A DNA stretch of 64,000 nt, from the NCBI RefSeq assembly GCF_001509555.1, contig NZ_LMAS01000007.1, positions 1-64,000 of the forward strand. The letters run 5' to 3'. The notes beneath the pieces are model-generated. The model worked only from the letters and a program-made list of their open reading frames with translations, was not told the DNA's origin and did no database searches. The position numbers were made by a program, and so were the translations under genes. Every line of letters starts with the position of its first letter. Positions within the stretch are counted from its first letter, which is position 1. The DNA comes from Bacillus sp. FJAT-29937. GTDB taxonomy: Bacteria; Bacillota; Bacilli; Bacillales; Cytobacillaceae. Positions 1 through 8,096 of this stretch are shown one piece after another.

Positions 1-1089
1 TATAATTATTTTGCCCGATATTATTTGGGCGATATTCTTACAACCCTGATAAAATTTGGATTAACAAATTCCGCCCAAGCTATTGACAGGATACAATTGA
101 ACCGATTTATCTATGAAGTATCGGATAAGCTAGAATTGCCTATGTTAATTCATTCAGCTGGTATAACTCCGCTTCAGCTCATGTTTGAGAAGAAATTGGT
201 ATATAACAGTCGTTTTGCCGATTGTTCCAAGCTGCTTAAAATGAAAGTAGCAAGTGATTATCTAAAGAAGGGGATTGTCCCTAAAATAGAAAAGTGGCAT
301 AATAAGCATTTTCTTAAACATAGTGACTTCACAACGAACGCTAAATTGTACTTCGGTATTGATTTTTTTGAAGCTCACCGGAAAAATTCGATAAAAACCA
401 ACTGGCTTCCTTACACTACCGAGTTTCCTTTAATCGAAAATTTCATTGATAACAATGAGGTATTAGAACGTCATTCAATCCTCTTGCCAGAGTTGTATCG
501 GTTAGGTTTTAGTCACAATAATTGTGCTGCTAAATGTGTCAAAGCTGGTGCTGGGCACTACCTGAACTTCGCTAAAAAGATGCCAAATGAATTCAAGAAA
601 CACATGGAGGAAGAACATTATCTAAAGCTATATGTATCTTCTTACCGTTATATCAAAGCCATTCAATCCGATGGCAGAGATGGCTGGGATGAAGATGTTC
701 GTCAATCATTATATTCCGAATTGGATGACGCTTATCGCGATTATTTCTACGGTAGAGCAGAGAAACCCAAGGTTTATGTACATCCCTGTATAACAGCTAC
801 TCCTGAATACAGCTACTTAAATCAGTATATATTTATCATTAATAAAGCTGATAGAACAGTAAGAAGAAGGGCTTCTAAACCGCACAGAAAAGTGTATACA
901 GAACACATGAACTTGAGACATTATAGTTTTATGAAAAAAGGCGGTAAGCCTTATCCTCTTACTCAATTTATGAGGGATCTAGGAAAGAGTCCTAAAAAAA
1001 TTGATAAATTTGATATTGCAGGCTGCGGATGTTTTGTTGAGTTTGAAAATAGCTCGTTTGATGATGGACAATTATCATTAAACATTTAG
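1..1089 (+). CDS. PAPS reductase-like (adenine nucleotide alpha hydrolase) protein, 5' truncated
   Basis: The frame is open from the first base, so the gene begins outside the window. The visible 354+ residues resemble the phosphoadenosine-phosphosulfate-reductase-like proteins common in phages and plasmids. Seen: YFGIDFFEAHR and, later, HNNCAAKCVKAGAGH followed by YLNFAKKMPNEF, the usual Cys-rich 'NNC..CVKAG.GH' signature of that group. The N-terminal ATP-binding SGG loop would lie upstream and cannot be checked. The protein ends DDGQLSLNI, which looks like a sliding-clamp-binding peptide. A terminator follows and the next gene is a TGT/DpdA-like enzyme, so a role in nucleic-acid modification is possible but is inference. 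True sulfate assimilation is unlikely from context. Confidence 0.65.
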   Translation, partial: YNYFARYYLGDILTTLIKFGLTNSAQAIDRIQLNRFIYEVSDKLELPMLIHSAGITPLQLMFEKKLVYNSRFADCSKLLKMKVASDYLKKGIVPKIEKWHNKHFLKHSDFTTNAKLYFGIDFFEAHRKNSIKTNWLPYTTEFPLIENFIDNNEVLERHSILLPELYRLGFSHNNCAAKCVKAGAGHYLNFAKKMPNEFKKHMEEEHYLKLYVSSYRYIKAIQSDGRDGWDEDVRQSLYSELDDAYRDYFYGRAEKPKVYVHPCITATPEYSYLNQYIFIINKADRTVRRRASKPHRKVYTEHMNLRHYSFMKKGGKPYPLTQFMRDLGKSPKKIDKFDIAGCGCFVEFENSSFDDGQLSLNI

Positions 1090-1132
1090 AAAGCTTGCAG
1101 CAAAACTTAGATAACTAAAGAGTAATTATTCA

Positions 1133-1167
1133 AAGACAGGATGGTAACCCATTCTGTCTTTTTATTT
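1133..1167 (+). terminator. Intrinsic terminator
   Basis: AAGACAGGATGG pairs with CCATTCTGTCTT (small bulge) and is followed by a T-rich run. It ends the PAPS-reductase-like gene; the next gene's ribosome binding site follows immediately. Confidence 0.75.
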
Positions 1168-1191
1168 ATAAAATGAGCGGGAGAGGTTAAT

Positions 1192-2142
1192 ATGAACACT
1201 TTTTTTAATAATGGAAAAATGCTTTTTGCCACTTCTTATCGGGAAGACGAAATTACATGTTTAAAGGCTGTAAAACCACCACATATCTTAGCTTCTTTTG
1301 CTATGTGGAGAAATGACAAGGAAGATAAGCATCTTCAACATAATCTATTAGATCGAATAGGGTATAGGCCTGAAACGCTGTATATAGATTGTGGATCCTT
1401 TACCTTTAAGGACACTGATTATGGCTTATGGGAAATGATAAATACATATCAAGAAATGAGGGAGGAAGATGGATTCACATTTAATATTCATGATGACCAG
1501 GATTTGGTGATGTTTTCTCATTGGTGGTTTAGCCAGTTTGATGAAGATGCATATGTAGAAGATAAGAGTCAATTTAATCTATTTGAACAATACTTAAACT
1601 TCTTATGGATGAATAGAGGCTTATATGATTATTGTTTTGCGTTTGACCGACTAGGGGATAACCAGGAGTCCCTACTTGCCTTTCGCATCATGGATGCTTT
1701 AGGTTTACCTGTTATACCTGTTTATCAGGCAACTTATTTCCAAGTAAACAAAGAGGGCCAGCAACAGCTCGTTCCCAATACTCTTGACTATGACATTTTA
1801 GACTACTATGCTGCCAAATGTGATTATATCGCTATTGGTGGAACCGCCGCATCAAAAGTGAAAGGATTTACTAAAAATATTAGAATTGAAATAGTAAACA
1901 ATATCCTTAGTAAGTATCAAGATAAGAGCTTCCATTTGCTTGGCACTTTGGATCCCTATATTATTAATGCTTGTCCCAATCTTTATTCAGTAGACGGACA
2001 AGCATGGTTACAAAAAGTTGAAAAAGAGAAAAAGATTAGTGCCTCGATTAAATATCTAAATAATAAACTAGCCTGGTTTGAATCAAAAAGAAACCAAGAT
2101 ATTTATGCAAATAACCAAGGACAATTACAGTTTATTATTTAA
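1192..2142 (+). CDS. TGT-superfamily transglycosylase, DpdA-like (putative DNA 7-deazaguanine insertase)
   Basis: This 316-aa protein has the TIM-barrel landmarks of tRNA-guanine transglycosylase and its DNA-acting relative DpdA. YIDCGSFTF occupies the place of the TGT 'DSGGFQ' loop, YIAIGGTAAS the place of 'AIGGLS', HLLGTLDP the place of 'YLMGVGTP', and SVDGQAWL carries the likely nucleophilic Asp. The C-terminal zinc-binding Cys cluster of bacterial TGT is not visible, and the protein is shorter than TGT (about 380 aa), as in DpdA proteins. DpdA swaps guanine in DNA for preQ0 or derivatives. queC, queD and queE lie about 600 bp downstream and would supply preQ0. Start: ATG after an AGCGGGAGAGG ribosome binding site. 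DNA rather than tRNA as substrate is inferred from family shape and neighbours. Confidence 0.65.
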   Translation: MNTFFNNGKMLFATSYREDEITCLKAVKPPHILASFAMWRNDKEDKHLQHNLLDRIGYRPETLYIDCGSFTFKDTDYGLWEMINTYQEMREEDGFTFNIHDDQDLVMFSHWWFSQFDEDAYVEDKSQFNLFEQYLNFLWMNRGLYDYCFAFDRLGDNQESLLAFRIMDALGLPVIPVYQATYFQVNKEGQQQLVPNTLDYDILDYYAAKCDYIAIGGTAASKVKGFTKNIRIEIVNNILSKYQDKSFHLLGTLDPYIINACPNLYSVDGQAWLQKVEKEKKISASIKYLNNKLAWFESKRNQDIYANNQGQLQFII

Positions 2143-2223
2143 TGCGGCCTTATTTTTAAGGTGAATGTAAAAAAAAATAAAAAGGATAGATGAACAGGGG
2201 ATATATTAAATAGACTAAAATAA

Positions 2224-2266
2224 TAAGAGGATATTTGTTCAATATATGAGCAAATATCCTCTTTTC
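2224..2266 (+). terminator. Intrinsic terminator after the DpdA-like gene
   Basis: AAGAGGATATTTG and CAAATATCCTCTT form a 13-bp stem followed by TTCTT. Confidence 0.8.
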
Positions 2267-2296
2267 TTATGCATATAAACTGGTTAATCAACTATA

Positions 2297-2601
2297 CTTA
2301 TTTAAGGTGCCGCCGCAGAAATTATATTGTGCAATCCTTTAATGAAATCGGCTTGACATGTCATATTCTAGGAGGGGATTTTTATGCTTTTCCTTCCATT
2401 GATTCAACAGGACTAAGCTCAGAACAATTTGCTGAAAGATTGTTAATCGAAGAAGGTGTAGCCGTTGTGCCTGGAAATGACTTTGGTGAGAGTGGTCAGG
2501 GCCATATTCGCTGTTCGTATGCAACGTCGCTGGAGCAGCTTCAAGAAGCAGTGGAGCGAATAAAGCGATTCATCGAAAAATTGGACTGCAAAACCTTCTA
2601 A
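2297..2601 (+). pseudogene. C-terminal remnant of a class I aminotransferase (PatA-like)
   Basis: The reading frame from about 2297 encodes about 100 residues matching only the C-terminal end of PatA-type aminotransferases: RRRNYIVQSFNEIGLTC, GGDFYAFPSIDSTGLSS, VAVVPGNDFGESGQGHIRCS and YATSLEQL. The PLP lysine and the whole N-terminal two thirds are absent, and no sensible ribosome binding site precedes the fragment. It sits between the DpdA-like gene terminator and the preQ1 riboswitch. It therefore looks like debris from a chromosomal locus carried in with, or broken by insertion of, the queCDE block. Not expected to be functional. Confidence 0.75.
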
Positions 2602-2682
2602 ATAGTTCGATTCTTTTTGCATTAATGTTTTGAAATTTTTATCTGATATAATAATTGATGAATGATATATAAAATCCGCAAA

Positions 2683-2757
2683 TGCGGTAGAGGTTCTAGC
2701 TACCCTCTCAAAAAAACTAAGGAAAACAGGTCTGCTTTCTTAGTGGAGCTGTTTTTT
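2683..2757 (+). promoter_or_regulatory. preQ1-I riboswitch with terminator
   Basis: The leader contains AGAGGTTCTAGCTACCCTCT followed by an A-rich tail and CTAAGG, the diagnostic sequence of the class I type preQ1 aptamer (five-bp P1, C-rich loop, A-rich tail forming an H-type pseudoknot). Downstream, AAAACAG...CTGTTTTTT makes an intrinsic terminator, and CTAAG...CTTAG overlaps as an alternative pairing. A TATAAT box lies at about 2648. Ligand binding is expected to stop transcription of queCDE when preQ1 is plentiful. This is the same logic as the Bacillus subtilis queCDEF leader. Confidence 0.93.
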
Positions 2758-2780
2758 CTTTTTAAAAGGAGATTTTTAAC

Positions 2781-3440
2781 ATGAAAAATGATAAAGCCGT
2801 TGTCGTATTTAGCGGAGGCCAGGATAGCACAACATGTTTATTCTGGGCATTAGAGAATTTTAAAGAAGTCGTTGCTGTTACATTTGACTATAATCAAAGA
2901 CATGTTTCCGAAATTGAATGTGCTCAAAACATAACAAAAGAACTTGGGATCAAACATTATATTTTGGATATGAGTCTATTAAATCAATTAGCACCTAATG
3001 CATTAACAAGGGATGATATCGAGGTGAAGGATGGAGAGAATGGGGAGCTCCCATCTACTTTTGTTCCAGGGAGGAACCTGCTATTCATTTCTTTTGCAGG
3101 TGTATTGGCAAGTCAAGTGGGGGCTAAGCATATCATTACAGGCGTGTGTGAGACAGACTTCAGTGGCTATCCTGATTGCCGTGACGTCTTCATTAAATCT
3201 TTAAATGTATCATTAAATCTGTCAATGGAACAGGGCTTTGTTATTCATACCCCATTAATGTGGTTAAATAAAGCAGAAGCATGGAAGCTTGCTGATGAGC
3301 TTGGCGCATTCGATTTTGTCCGTGAAAAAACTTTAACATGCTATAACGGGATTATTGCGGATGGCTGTGGCGAATGCCCGGCTTGTATACTCAGAAAAAA
3401 TGGTTTAGAAGAGTATTTACTGGAAAGAGGGGAGTTTTAG
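2781..3440 (+). CDS. queC: 7-cyano-7-deazaguanine (preQ0) synthase
   Basis: QueC converts 7-carboxy-7-deazaguanine to preQ0 using ATP and ammonia. The 219-aa protein has the PP-loop SGGQDS at residues 11-16 and the zinc-binding cysteines C187, C196, C199 and C202 (in TCYNG and GCGECPAC). Length is normal for the family. It is first in a tight queC-queD-queE operon behind the preQ1 riboswitch (4 bp to queD). A queF (preQ0 to preQ1) does not follow, unlike in Bacillus chromosomes. That fits a pathway whose product is preQ0 for DNA, but a chromosomal queF could also exist. Confidence 0.95.
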   Translation: MKNDKAVVVFSGGQDSTTCLFWALENFKEVVAVTFDYNQRHVSEIECAQNITKELGIKHYILDMSLLNQLAPNALTRDDIEVKDGENGELPSTFVPGRNLLFISFAGVLASQVGAKHIITGVCETDFSGYPDCRDVFIKSLNVSLNLSMEQGFVIHTPLMWLNKAEAWKLADELGAFDFVREKTLTCYNGIIADGCGECPACILRKNGLEEYLLERGEF

Positions 3441-3443
3441 ATT

Positions 3444-3917
3444 ATGTATGGTTTTCGCATCGTTGACAAACTCCAAAAAATAGATGTTGATATTAAAAGA
3501 GATCAATTGAAGTATCATAATAAGCGTGTGCTAGTCAGTAAAGAATTTACATTTGATTCCGCACACCACTTACATGACTATGAAGGAAAGTGCAAAAACC
3601 TTCATGGGCACACGTATAAAGTAATCTTTGGCATTAGCGGTTTTGTAGATGATCGTGGGTTATTAATCGATTTCGGTGATATTAAAGAGATTTGGAAAAA
3701 TGACATCGAAATTTATTTAGATCATCGATATCTGAACGAAACACTGCCGCCAATGAATACAACAGCTGAGAATATGGTTGTTTGGATCTATGAAAAAATG
3801 CAAGAAAGTCTAGATCGCCAAGAAAACGAGGGCGATGCAAGGGTTGAATTTGTTCGATTATATGAAACTCCAACTAGCTATGCAGAAGCAAGAAGGGAGT
3901 GGATGAGCGTTGAGTAA
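3444..3917 (+). CDS. queD: 6-carboxy-5,6,7,8-tetrahydropterin synthase
   Basis: QueD makes 6-carboxytetrahydropterin from dihydroneopterin triphosphate, the second step toward preQ0. Visible are the zinc ligands in SAHHLHDYEGKCKNLHGHTY (H42 and the HGH at 54-56), the catalytic C50, and the DHRYLNE motif. At 157 aa it is slightly longer than Bacillus subtilis QueD because of an N-terminal extension of about 25 residues. It lies between queC and queE and overlaps queE by 8 bp, so it is co-transcribed and probably translationally coupled. The upstream enzyme FolE is not encoded in this window. Confidence 0.93.
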   Translation: MYGFRIVDKLQKIDVDIKRDQLKYHNKRVLVSKEFTFDSAHHLHDYEGKCKNLHGHTYKVIFGISGFVDDRGLLIDFGDIKEIWKNDIEIYLDHRYLNETLPPMNTTAENMVVWIYEKMQESLDRQENEGDARVEFVRLYETPTSYAEARREWMSVE

Positions 3918-4626
3918 AGTACCTGTAATGGAAATTTTTGGACCAACGATTCAAGGGGAAGGAATGGTTATTGGCCAGAAGACCATGTTTGTCAGAACAG
4001 CAGGCTGTGACTATTCATGTGCTTGGTGTGATTCTGCTTTTACATGGGACGGTTCTGGCAAGGATTTAATCAAACAAATGGATGCAGAGGAAATTTGGGC
4101 TGAACTCAAAAGAGTTGGAGGAGACCGATTTTCATTTGTTACCATTTCAGGAGGAAATCCTGCTTTATTGAAAAACTTGAATGAATTGATTCATCTGTTA
4201 AAGAAAAATTCAATTAAAATTGGACTTGAAACCCAAGGCAGCAAATGGCAGGACTGGTTTTACGAAATCGATGAATTGACGATTTCCCCAAAACCACCAA
4301 GCTCAAAGATGAAAACGAATTTTGACGTATTAGATGAGATCATTGGAAAGCTTCCATTGAACCAAATGAGTCTAAAAGTAGTTATCTTTGATGATGAAGA
4401 TTATCTTTATGCAAAGAAAGTTCATGAGCGCTATCCTCATGTTCCGTTCTATTTACAGGTGGGGAATGATGATATTACGACAGCAGATCAAGATACGCTT
4501 GTTAATCAATTAATAGAAAAATATACTTGGCTGATTGATAAAGTGGTAGAAGACAGCGATCTAAATAATGTAAAAGTGCTTCCGCAGCTGCATACGTATA
4601 TTTGGGGGAATAAGCGGGGAGTATAG
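3910..4626 (+). CDS. queE: 7-carboxy-7-deazaguanine synthase (radical SAM)
   Basis: QueE rearranges carboxytetrahydropterin to carboxydeazaguanine with a radical-SAM [4Fe-4S] cluster. The cluster motif CDYSCAWC (C33-x3-C37-x2-C40) is the CX3CX2C form, with FGPTIQGEG upstream and the TISGGNP SAM-binding stretch. Length 238 aa is normal. The start is TTG at 3910 inside the end of queD; no in-frame ATG gives a full N terminus. The operon ends here, and the following DNA is a broken transporter on the other strand. Confidence 0.93.
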   Translation: MSKVPVMEIFGPTIQGEGMVIGQKTMFVRTAGCDYSCAWCDSAFTWDGSGKDLIKQMDAEEIWAELKRVGGDRFSFVTISGGNPALLKNLNELIHLLKKNSIKIGLETQGSKWQDWFYEIDELTISPKPPSSKMKTNFDVLDEIIGKLPLNQMSLKVVIFDDEDYLYAKKVHERYPHVPFYLQVGNDDITTADQDTLVNQLIEKYTWLIDKVVEDSDLNNVKVLPQLHTYIWGNKRGV

Positions 4627-4921
4627 CTAGCATTTTGTTAGCAAGATTAATTGGATACTGAAATATAATTGCTGATAATAATATTATGCAAACTACAAAG
4701 TAATCATTTCGGAATAACCCTGCGTAGCTAACTGCCCCTATAAATGGGAATAATACTAAGAACATAAGGGCGATGTTATAGTTCCCGCCTGTACTATCTA
4801 CAATGTATCCCATGATTGTTATCACAAAACGACCCACGATGTTCAGAACTCCCATGATACCAACAGCTTTTCCTGTATCTTTTGGATTGGAATACTTAAC
4901 GAAATTAGATATTAGGTACAA
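4622..4921 (-). pseudogene. Remnant of an MFS transporter
   Basis: The minus-strand frame gives SNFVKYSNPKDTGKAVGIMG, VLNIVGRFVITIMGYIVDST and FLVLFPFIGAVSYAGLF, which resemble the C-terminal helices of a major-facilitator sugar-phosphate or organic-acid transporter. The N-terminal eight or so helices are missing, and no terminator or gene start belongs to it. Like the aminotransferase fragment on the other side of queCDE, it looks like a leftover of recombination. Confidence 0.6.
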
Positions 4922-4995
4922 ATAACCAACTTATTTTCGCTTGTATAGGACAAGCTGGAATCTGGGAAGGCTGAAGGTAAGGAGGCGATGTATGG

Positions 4996-5088
4996 ATGGA
5001 GACGTTTGAAGCGTTGTCGTTGATGATTAGCTTTGGGATGTTGGTAATCGCCGTTCTACAATTTAAAGATAAGGATAAGAATTCTTGA
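4996..5088 (+). CDS. Small holin-like toxin (30 aa)
   Basis: METFEALSLMISFGMLVIAV plus LQFKDKDKNS is a single-helix peptide with a charged tail, typical of the 'putative holin-like toxin' family related to TxpA/BsrG type I toxins. A good GGAGG ribosome binding site (GTAAGGAGGCG) precedes the ATG with correct spacing, and a terminator starts right after the stop. Members of this family are usually silenced by an overlapping antisense RNA, which would give plasmid-stabilising post-segregational killing next to the origin. The antitoxin RNA was not proven; the 3' side (5110-5260) is where it would be expected. Confidence 0.75.
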   Translation: METFEALSLMISFGMLVIAVLQFKDKDKNS

Positions 5089-5114
5089 ACACGCTGAATT
5101 AGCGTGTTTTTTGT
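5088..5114 (+). terminator. Intrinsic terminator of the toxin gene
   Basis: AACACGCT and AGCGTGTT form an 8-bp stem with a 4-nt loop, followed by TTTTTGTTT. Confidence 0.85.
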
Positions 5115-5423
5115 TTAAGGGGAATCACTTAGGGAGGTTGGTTGTAGTTGTAAATCAATGAACAACAAAGGGGCTACAGCCGGGAACATAGTTCTATTCC
5201 TTTTTTGGTTCTAAAATTAACCTTCTTATAAAAATAGTTAATGATAATAACTTGCTGCTTAGTAATAAAACAAAAAAATAAATAATAAATAATAAATATA
5301 TACATTAGCGCATATGTTTTATTGTTTTATATATATTTATATTGTTTTAATATAATGTTTTAATGTTTTATATGTTTTATAGGGTCTTAAAACGCTGATA
5401 GAGATAGCTTTATAGCCATTTAA

Positions 5424-5790
5424 TATCACAAAAATAACGTTAAGTATCACGAATATAACTGAATCTATCACTTTTTTAACTTTTCCAATCACAAATATAA
5501 CGCAAACTATCACAAAAATAACGTGTAAGTATCACAAAATTAACGTTAACCCTCACAAATTTAACTTTAATACTATGTATCATCACAAATATAACGCCAG
5601 ACTAAATACAGTCTAAAATATATTGCTTTAATGAAAAAAACATGCTCATTTTTGGAAAAATTTATCGAAAAATGGTTGATTCTACGGTCTTTTAATGGGA
5701 TTAATCATATTAAGTATCACAAAAATAACGCTGAACTATCACAAAAATAACGCTAAATATTGATTGATATTTAGTATCACAAAGTGTAAG
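5424..5790 (+). repeat. Iteron array of the plasmid replication origin
   Basis: Eleven copies of a 16-bp repeat with consensus TATCACAAAAATAACG. They start at 5424, 5445, 5466, 5487, 5508, 5530, 5551, 5581, 5715, 5737 and 5775. Most are spaced 21-22 bp, about two helical turns, so initiator molecules would load on one face. A first block of eight is separated by about 120 bp of AT-rich DNA from three more, the last of which touches the rep start and probably serves in autoregulation. The array precedes a Rep_3 initiator, which is the classical arrangement of a theta-replication iteron origin. The AT-rich stretch 5225-5400 is a likely unwinding region. Confidence 0.93.
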
Positions 5791-5794
5791 TTTA

Positions 5795-7033
5795 GTGATA
5801 GATACACTTGATAGATTGCATATCCAGGGGGAAGCTTCGCAAATGATGGAAAAATTAAATGCAGATATTTATGAAATTGATACCAAAGACTGGATCACAA
5901 AGTCAAATTCGATTATTGAGTCACAATATAAACTTACTCTGCAGGAACAAAGGATCTTATTAATTACAGCAAGCAAAGTGCAACCAAGTGACGAAGATTT
6001 TAAGCCCTACAAGTTTCGAGTAACCGACTTAATTGAGAAAATGGGTGTAGGTAGTCAAACGAGTATGTACTCTTACATAAAAAATGTCGTAAAGGGATTG
6101 CAAAGTAAGACGGTTGAATTTAAAAAGGGGAACAGGACCATGATAGCCAACTGGCTGGTTACCTCTATTTATGAAGATCAAGAAGGTACAGTCATATTAA
6201 AGTTTAATCCCGATTTAAAAGACTTCTTTTTACAGTTAAAAGAGCGATTTACTACATATCAATTAGAAAATGTCATACAACTTAATTCCGTTTACTCTAT
6301 TCGTATTTATGAGCTATTAAAGCAATACGAGAACCTTAAAAAGAGAAGTTTTACGATAGATGAGCTTCGCGATAAGCTTGGAATTGAAAAAACAAAATAT
6401 AAACAATATGGTCACTTTAAGGACAGAGTAATAAATGCAGCACAACAAGAATTAGCAGAAAAAACAGATATTAGTTTTACGTTTGAAGAAGAAAAGAAGG
6501 GTCGAAAAGTTGTTGGCATAATATTTCGTATAAATGGTAAAAAGGGAACCATACCAAAACAGCAGCATATTGCCACAATCATTGAGAAATCCGAAGAAAA
6601 AGAGTTAAAAGACCGACTGAAAGATTTAGAAGTAAATGAGCGTTTATTTGATTATATTTTTAATGCTTTTTCCTATGAACAAATTAGAAGAAATATTGTT
6701 TATTCTGAGGAACGAAAGGGATCTGTTACCTCCATTGGTGGATTTACTTATAAGGCCATTACATCGGATTATGCTTTAACCAAGGAAGAGTCAATTACTG
6801 TCGAAAACAGTGTTAAAATTGATAAGCAAGAGGATATACTCTTTCATTTAATTAAATATTGGCGTAAAACAAAGGAACCTCTTACGTATTGGCTAGTAGA
6901 TGAAATTTCAGTAGAAGAGATCCAAAGATTTTGCAACATGACTACTGAAGAAGCACTGTCTGCATATGATCAGATAAAAAATGAACTTTGTTTGGTAATA
7001 AAGGTTAAAAGACCTTCTGCCAGTCACCAGTAG
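5795..7033 (+). CDS. rep: Plasmid replication initiator, Rep_3 / RepB family
   Basis: The product carries the twin winged-helix architecture of iteron-binding initiators: WITKSNSIIESQYKLTLQEQ, the FKPYKFRVTDLIEKMG stretch, LENVIQLNSVYSIRIYELLK, and FTIDELRDKLGI. It would bind the 16-bp repeats directly upstream and open the origin. The GTG at 5795 lacks a clear ribosome binding site. The ATG at 5843 follows CAGGGGGAAG and is a good alternative start, leaving 396 aa. The C-terminal 150 residues beyond the usual Rep_3 core show no motif I recognise. The last iteron overlaps the promoter region, suggesting autorepression. Confidence 0.92.
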   Translation: MIDTLDRLHIQGEASQMMEKLNADIYEIDTKDWITKSNSIIESQYKLTLQEQRILLITASKVQPSDEDFKPYKFRVTDLIEKMGVGSQTSMYSYIKNVVKGLQSKTVEFKKGNRTMIANWLVTSIYEDQEGTVILKFNPDLKDFFLQLKERFTTYQLENVIQLNSVYSIRIYELLKQYENLKKRSFTIDELRDKLGIEKTKYKQYGHFKDRVINAAQQELAEKTDISFTFEEEKKGRKVVGIIFRINGKKGTIPKQQHIATIIEKSEEKELKDRLKDLEVNERLFDYIFNAFSYEQIRRNIVYSEERKGSVTSIGGFTYKAITSDYALTKEESITVENSVKIDKQEDILFHLIKYWRKTKEPLTYWLVDEISVEEIQRFCNMTTEEALSAYDQIKNELCLVIKVKRPSASHQ

Positions 7034-7157
7034 CTTAAGTTTGCATCACAAAAATTGATATTATGTTTAACTAATAATCTATAATAAACTTCCTCCCCCT
7101 TATTATTAGAAATGGTATAATTTTCAAAGAATTATTAATATTGGGGGAAGATAAATC

Positions 7158-7799
7158 GTGTTTAAGCCTAAAGAACTTCAAAGTATTATTGAGGGAATTA
7201 CAGAAATCCAAACAGATGAATTTGCATTTCGCTTGGCTCAAAGCAGCATGGAGAACTATATGCGAGACGTACTTATCATGAGACTTCAAAAAAAAATAGG
7301 AACGAAGAATCCAAATGAACTTGTTATTCCGGAATGGGATAGATACGACATTTCTATTCATAGTTCCTATCAGTTAAGGAATAATCCTTCTCTTGTTATA
7401 GAATTAAAATGGAGTACAGTGGGTTTTGCATTAATGGGTCATCCTATTGATTTTTTGGATAAGGAAATTAAAAAAGATGTAGATGGTTTATTAGAATTAT
7501 CAGTAGCCAGCCCTAAATATCAAATCTTTTTTATGCGGCATCCACAGACATTACCAGGAAGTAATTATTCCACTTTTATAAAAGGCTATGACCATCATGA
7601 AAAAGGTTTTTCTATCCTTAAAGATTACAATGTTACGAACAGATCATCATATTCGTTTGAGCAACTTCTGCACCTAAAAATGGAAGGTTACTATAAGAAT
7701 CTCGATCCAAGGATAAACGTTGATATATTTCAAATTCCTAGTGGAGAAGTACTTGGTACAGATTGGAGTATTTATGTGACCATAGCAACTATTCCCTGA
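7158..7799 (+). CDS. Unknown protein with a possible PD-(D/E)XK nuclease core
   Basis: I do not recognise the family. The 213-aa protein contains RYDISIHSSYQL followed after about 15 residues by SLVIELKWS. A D...ELK arrangement preceded by a conserved-looking Glu is the minimal signature of restriction-like nucleases, but this is weak evidence. The GTG start sits 7 nt after GGGGGAAG. It is a single-gene unit between rep and a strong hairpin terminator. Confidence 0.4.
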   Translation: MFKPKELQSIIEGITEIQTDEFAFRLAQSSMENYMRDVLIMRLQKKIGTKNPNELVIPEWDRYDISIHSSYQLRNNPSLVIELKWSTVGFALMGHPIDFLDKEIKKDVDGLLELSVASPKYQIFFMRHPQTLPGSNYSTFIKGYDHHEKGFSILKDYNVTNRSSYSFEQLLHLKMEGYYKNLDPRINVDIFQIPSGEVLGTDWSIYVTIATIP

Positions 7800-7805
7800 A
7801 AAGCA

Positions 7806-7839
7806 AAGACAGTGCACTTGAATGTACACTGTCTTTTTA
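7806..7839 (+). terminator. Bidirectional terminator
   Basis: AAGACAGTG and CACTGTCTT form the stem, followed by TTTTT. It separates the preceding gene from a convergent small gene on the other strand. Confidence 0.8.
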
Positions 7840-7848
7840 ATATACCAG

Positions 7849-7956
7849 CTATTTGATTTTTACTTTCACTACTTTGGAACCCGTTTTTTTATTTGCATTG
7901 AGCATTCCCTCTAGGAATTTCTTTTTTATCTCTTTTTCTTCTTTTTTCTTCTTCAT
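7849..7956 (-). CDS. Very small lysine-rich protein (35 aa)
   Basis: A 35-codon minus-strand frame reads MKKKKEEKEIKKKFLEGMLN then ANKKTGSKVVKVKIK. The ATG is preceded at good spacing by GAGGGTGAGAG. Sixteen of 35 residues are lysine and there is no hydrophobic segment, so it is probably a soluble nucleic-acid-binding or ribosome-associated peptide. That is inference from composition only. It converges on the terminator of the neighbouring gene. Confidence 0.55.
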   Translation of the reverse strand: MKKKKEEKEIKKKFLEGMLNANKKTGSKVVKVKIK

Positions 7957-8096
7957 TACTCTCACCCTCATATAACCTATTTGTTACTCATTCTCGCCAG
8001 GTTCATATTTTTTATTCAAAAATGGTTCTAAATTTATTCATAGACTCTTATATTGATATAAATTGGAAAAATGACCATGAGAAAAGAGGGTCCTTT

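Noticed and set aside
5424-5790. CRISPR array
   Set aside because: The regular 16-bp repeats have 5-6 bp gaps, not unique spacers of about 30 bp, and no cas genes are present apart from a Cas4-like nuclease in a different context. They are iterons.
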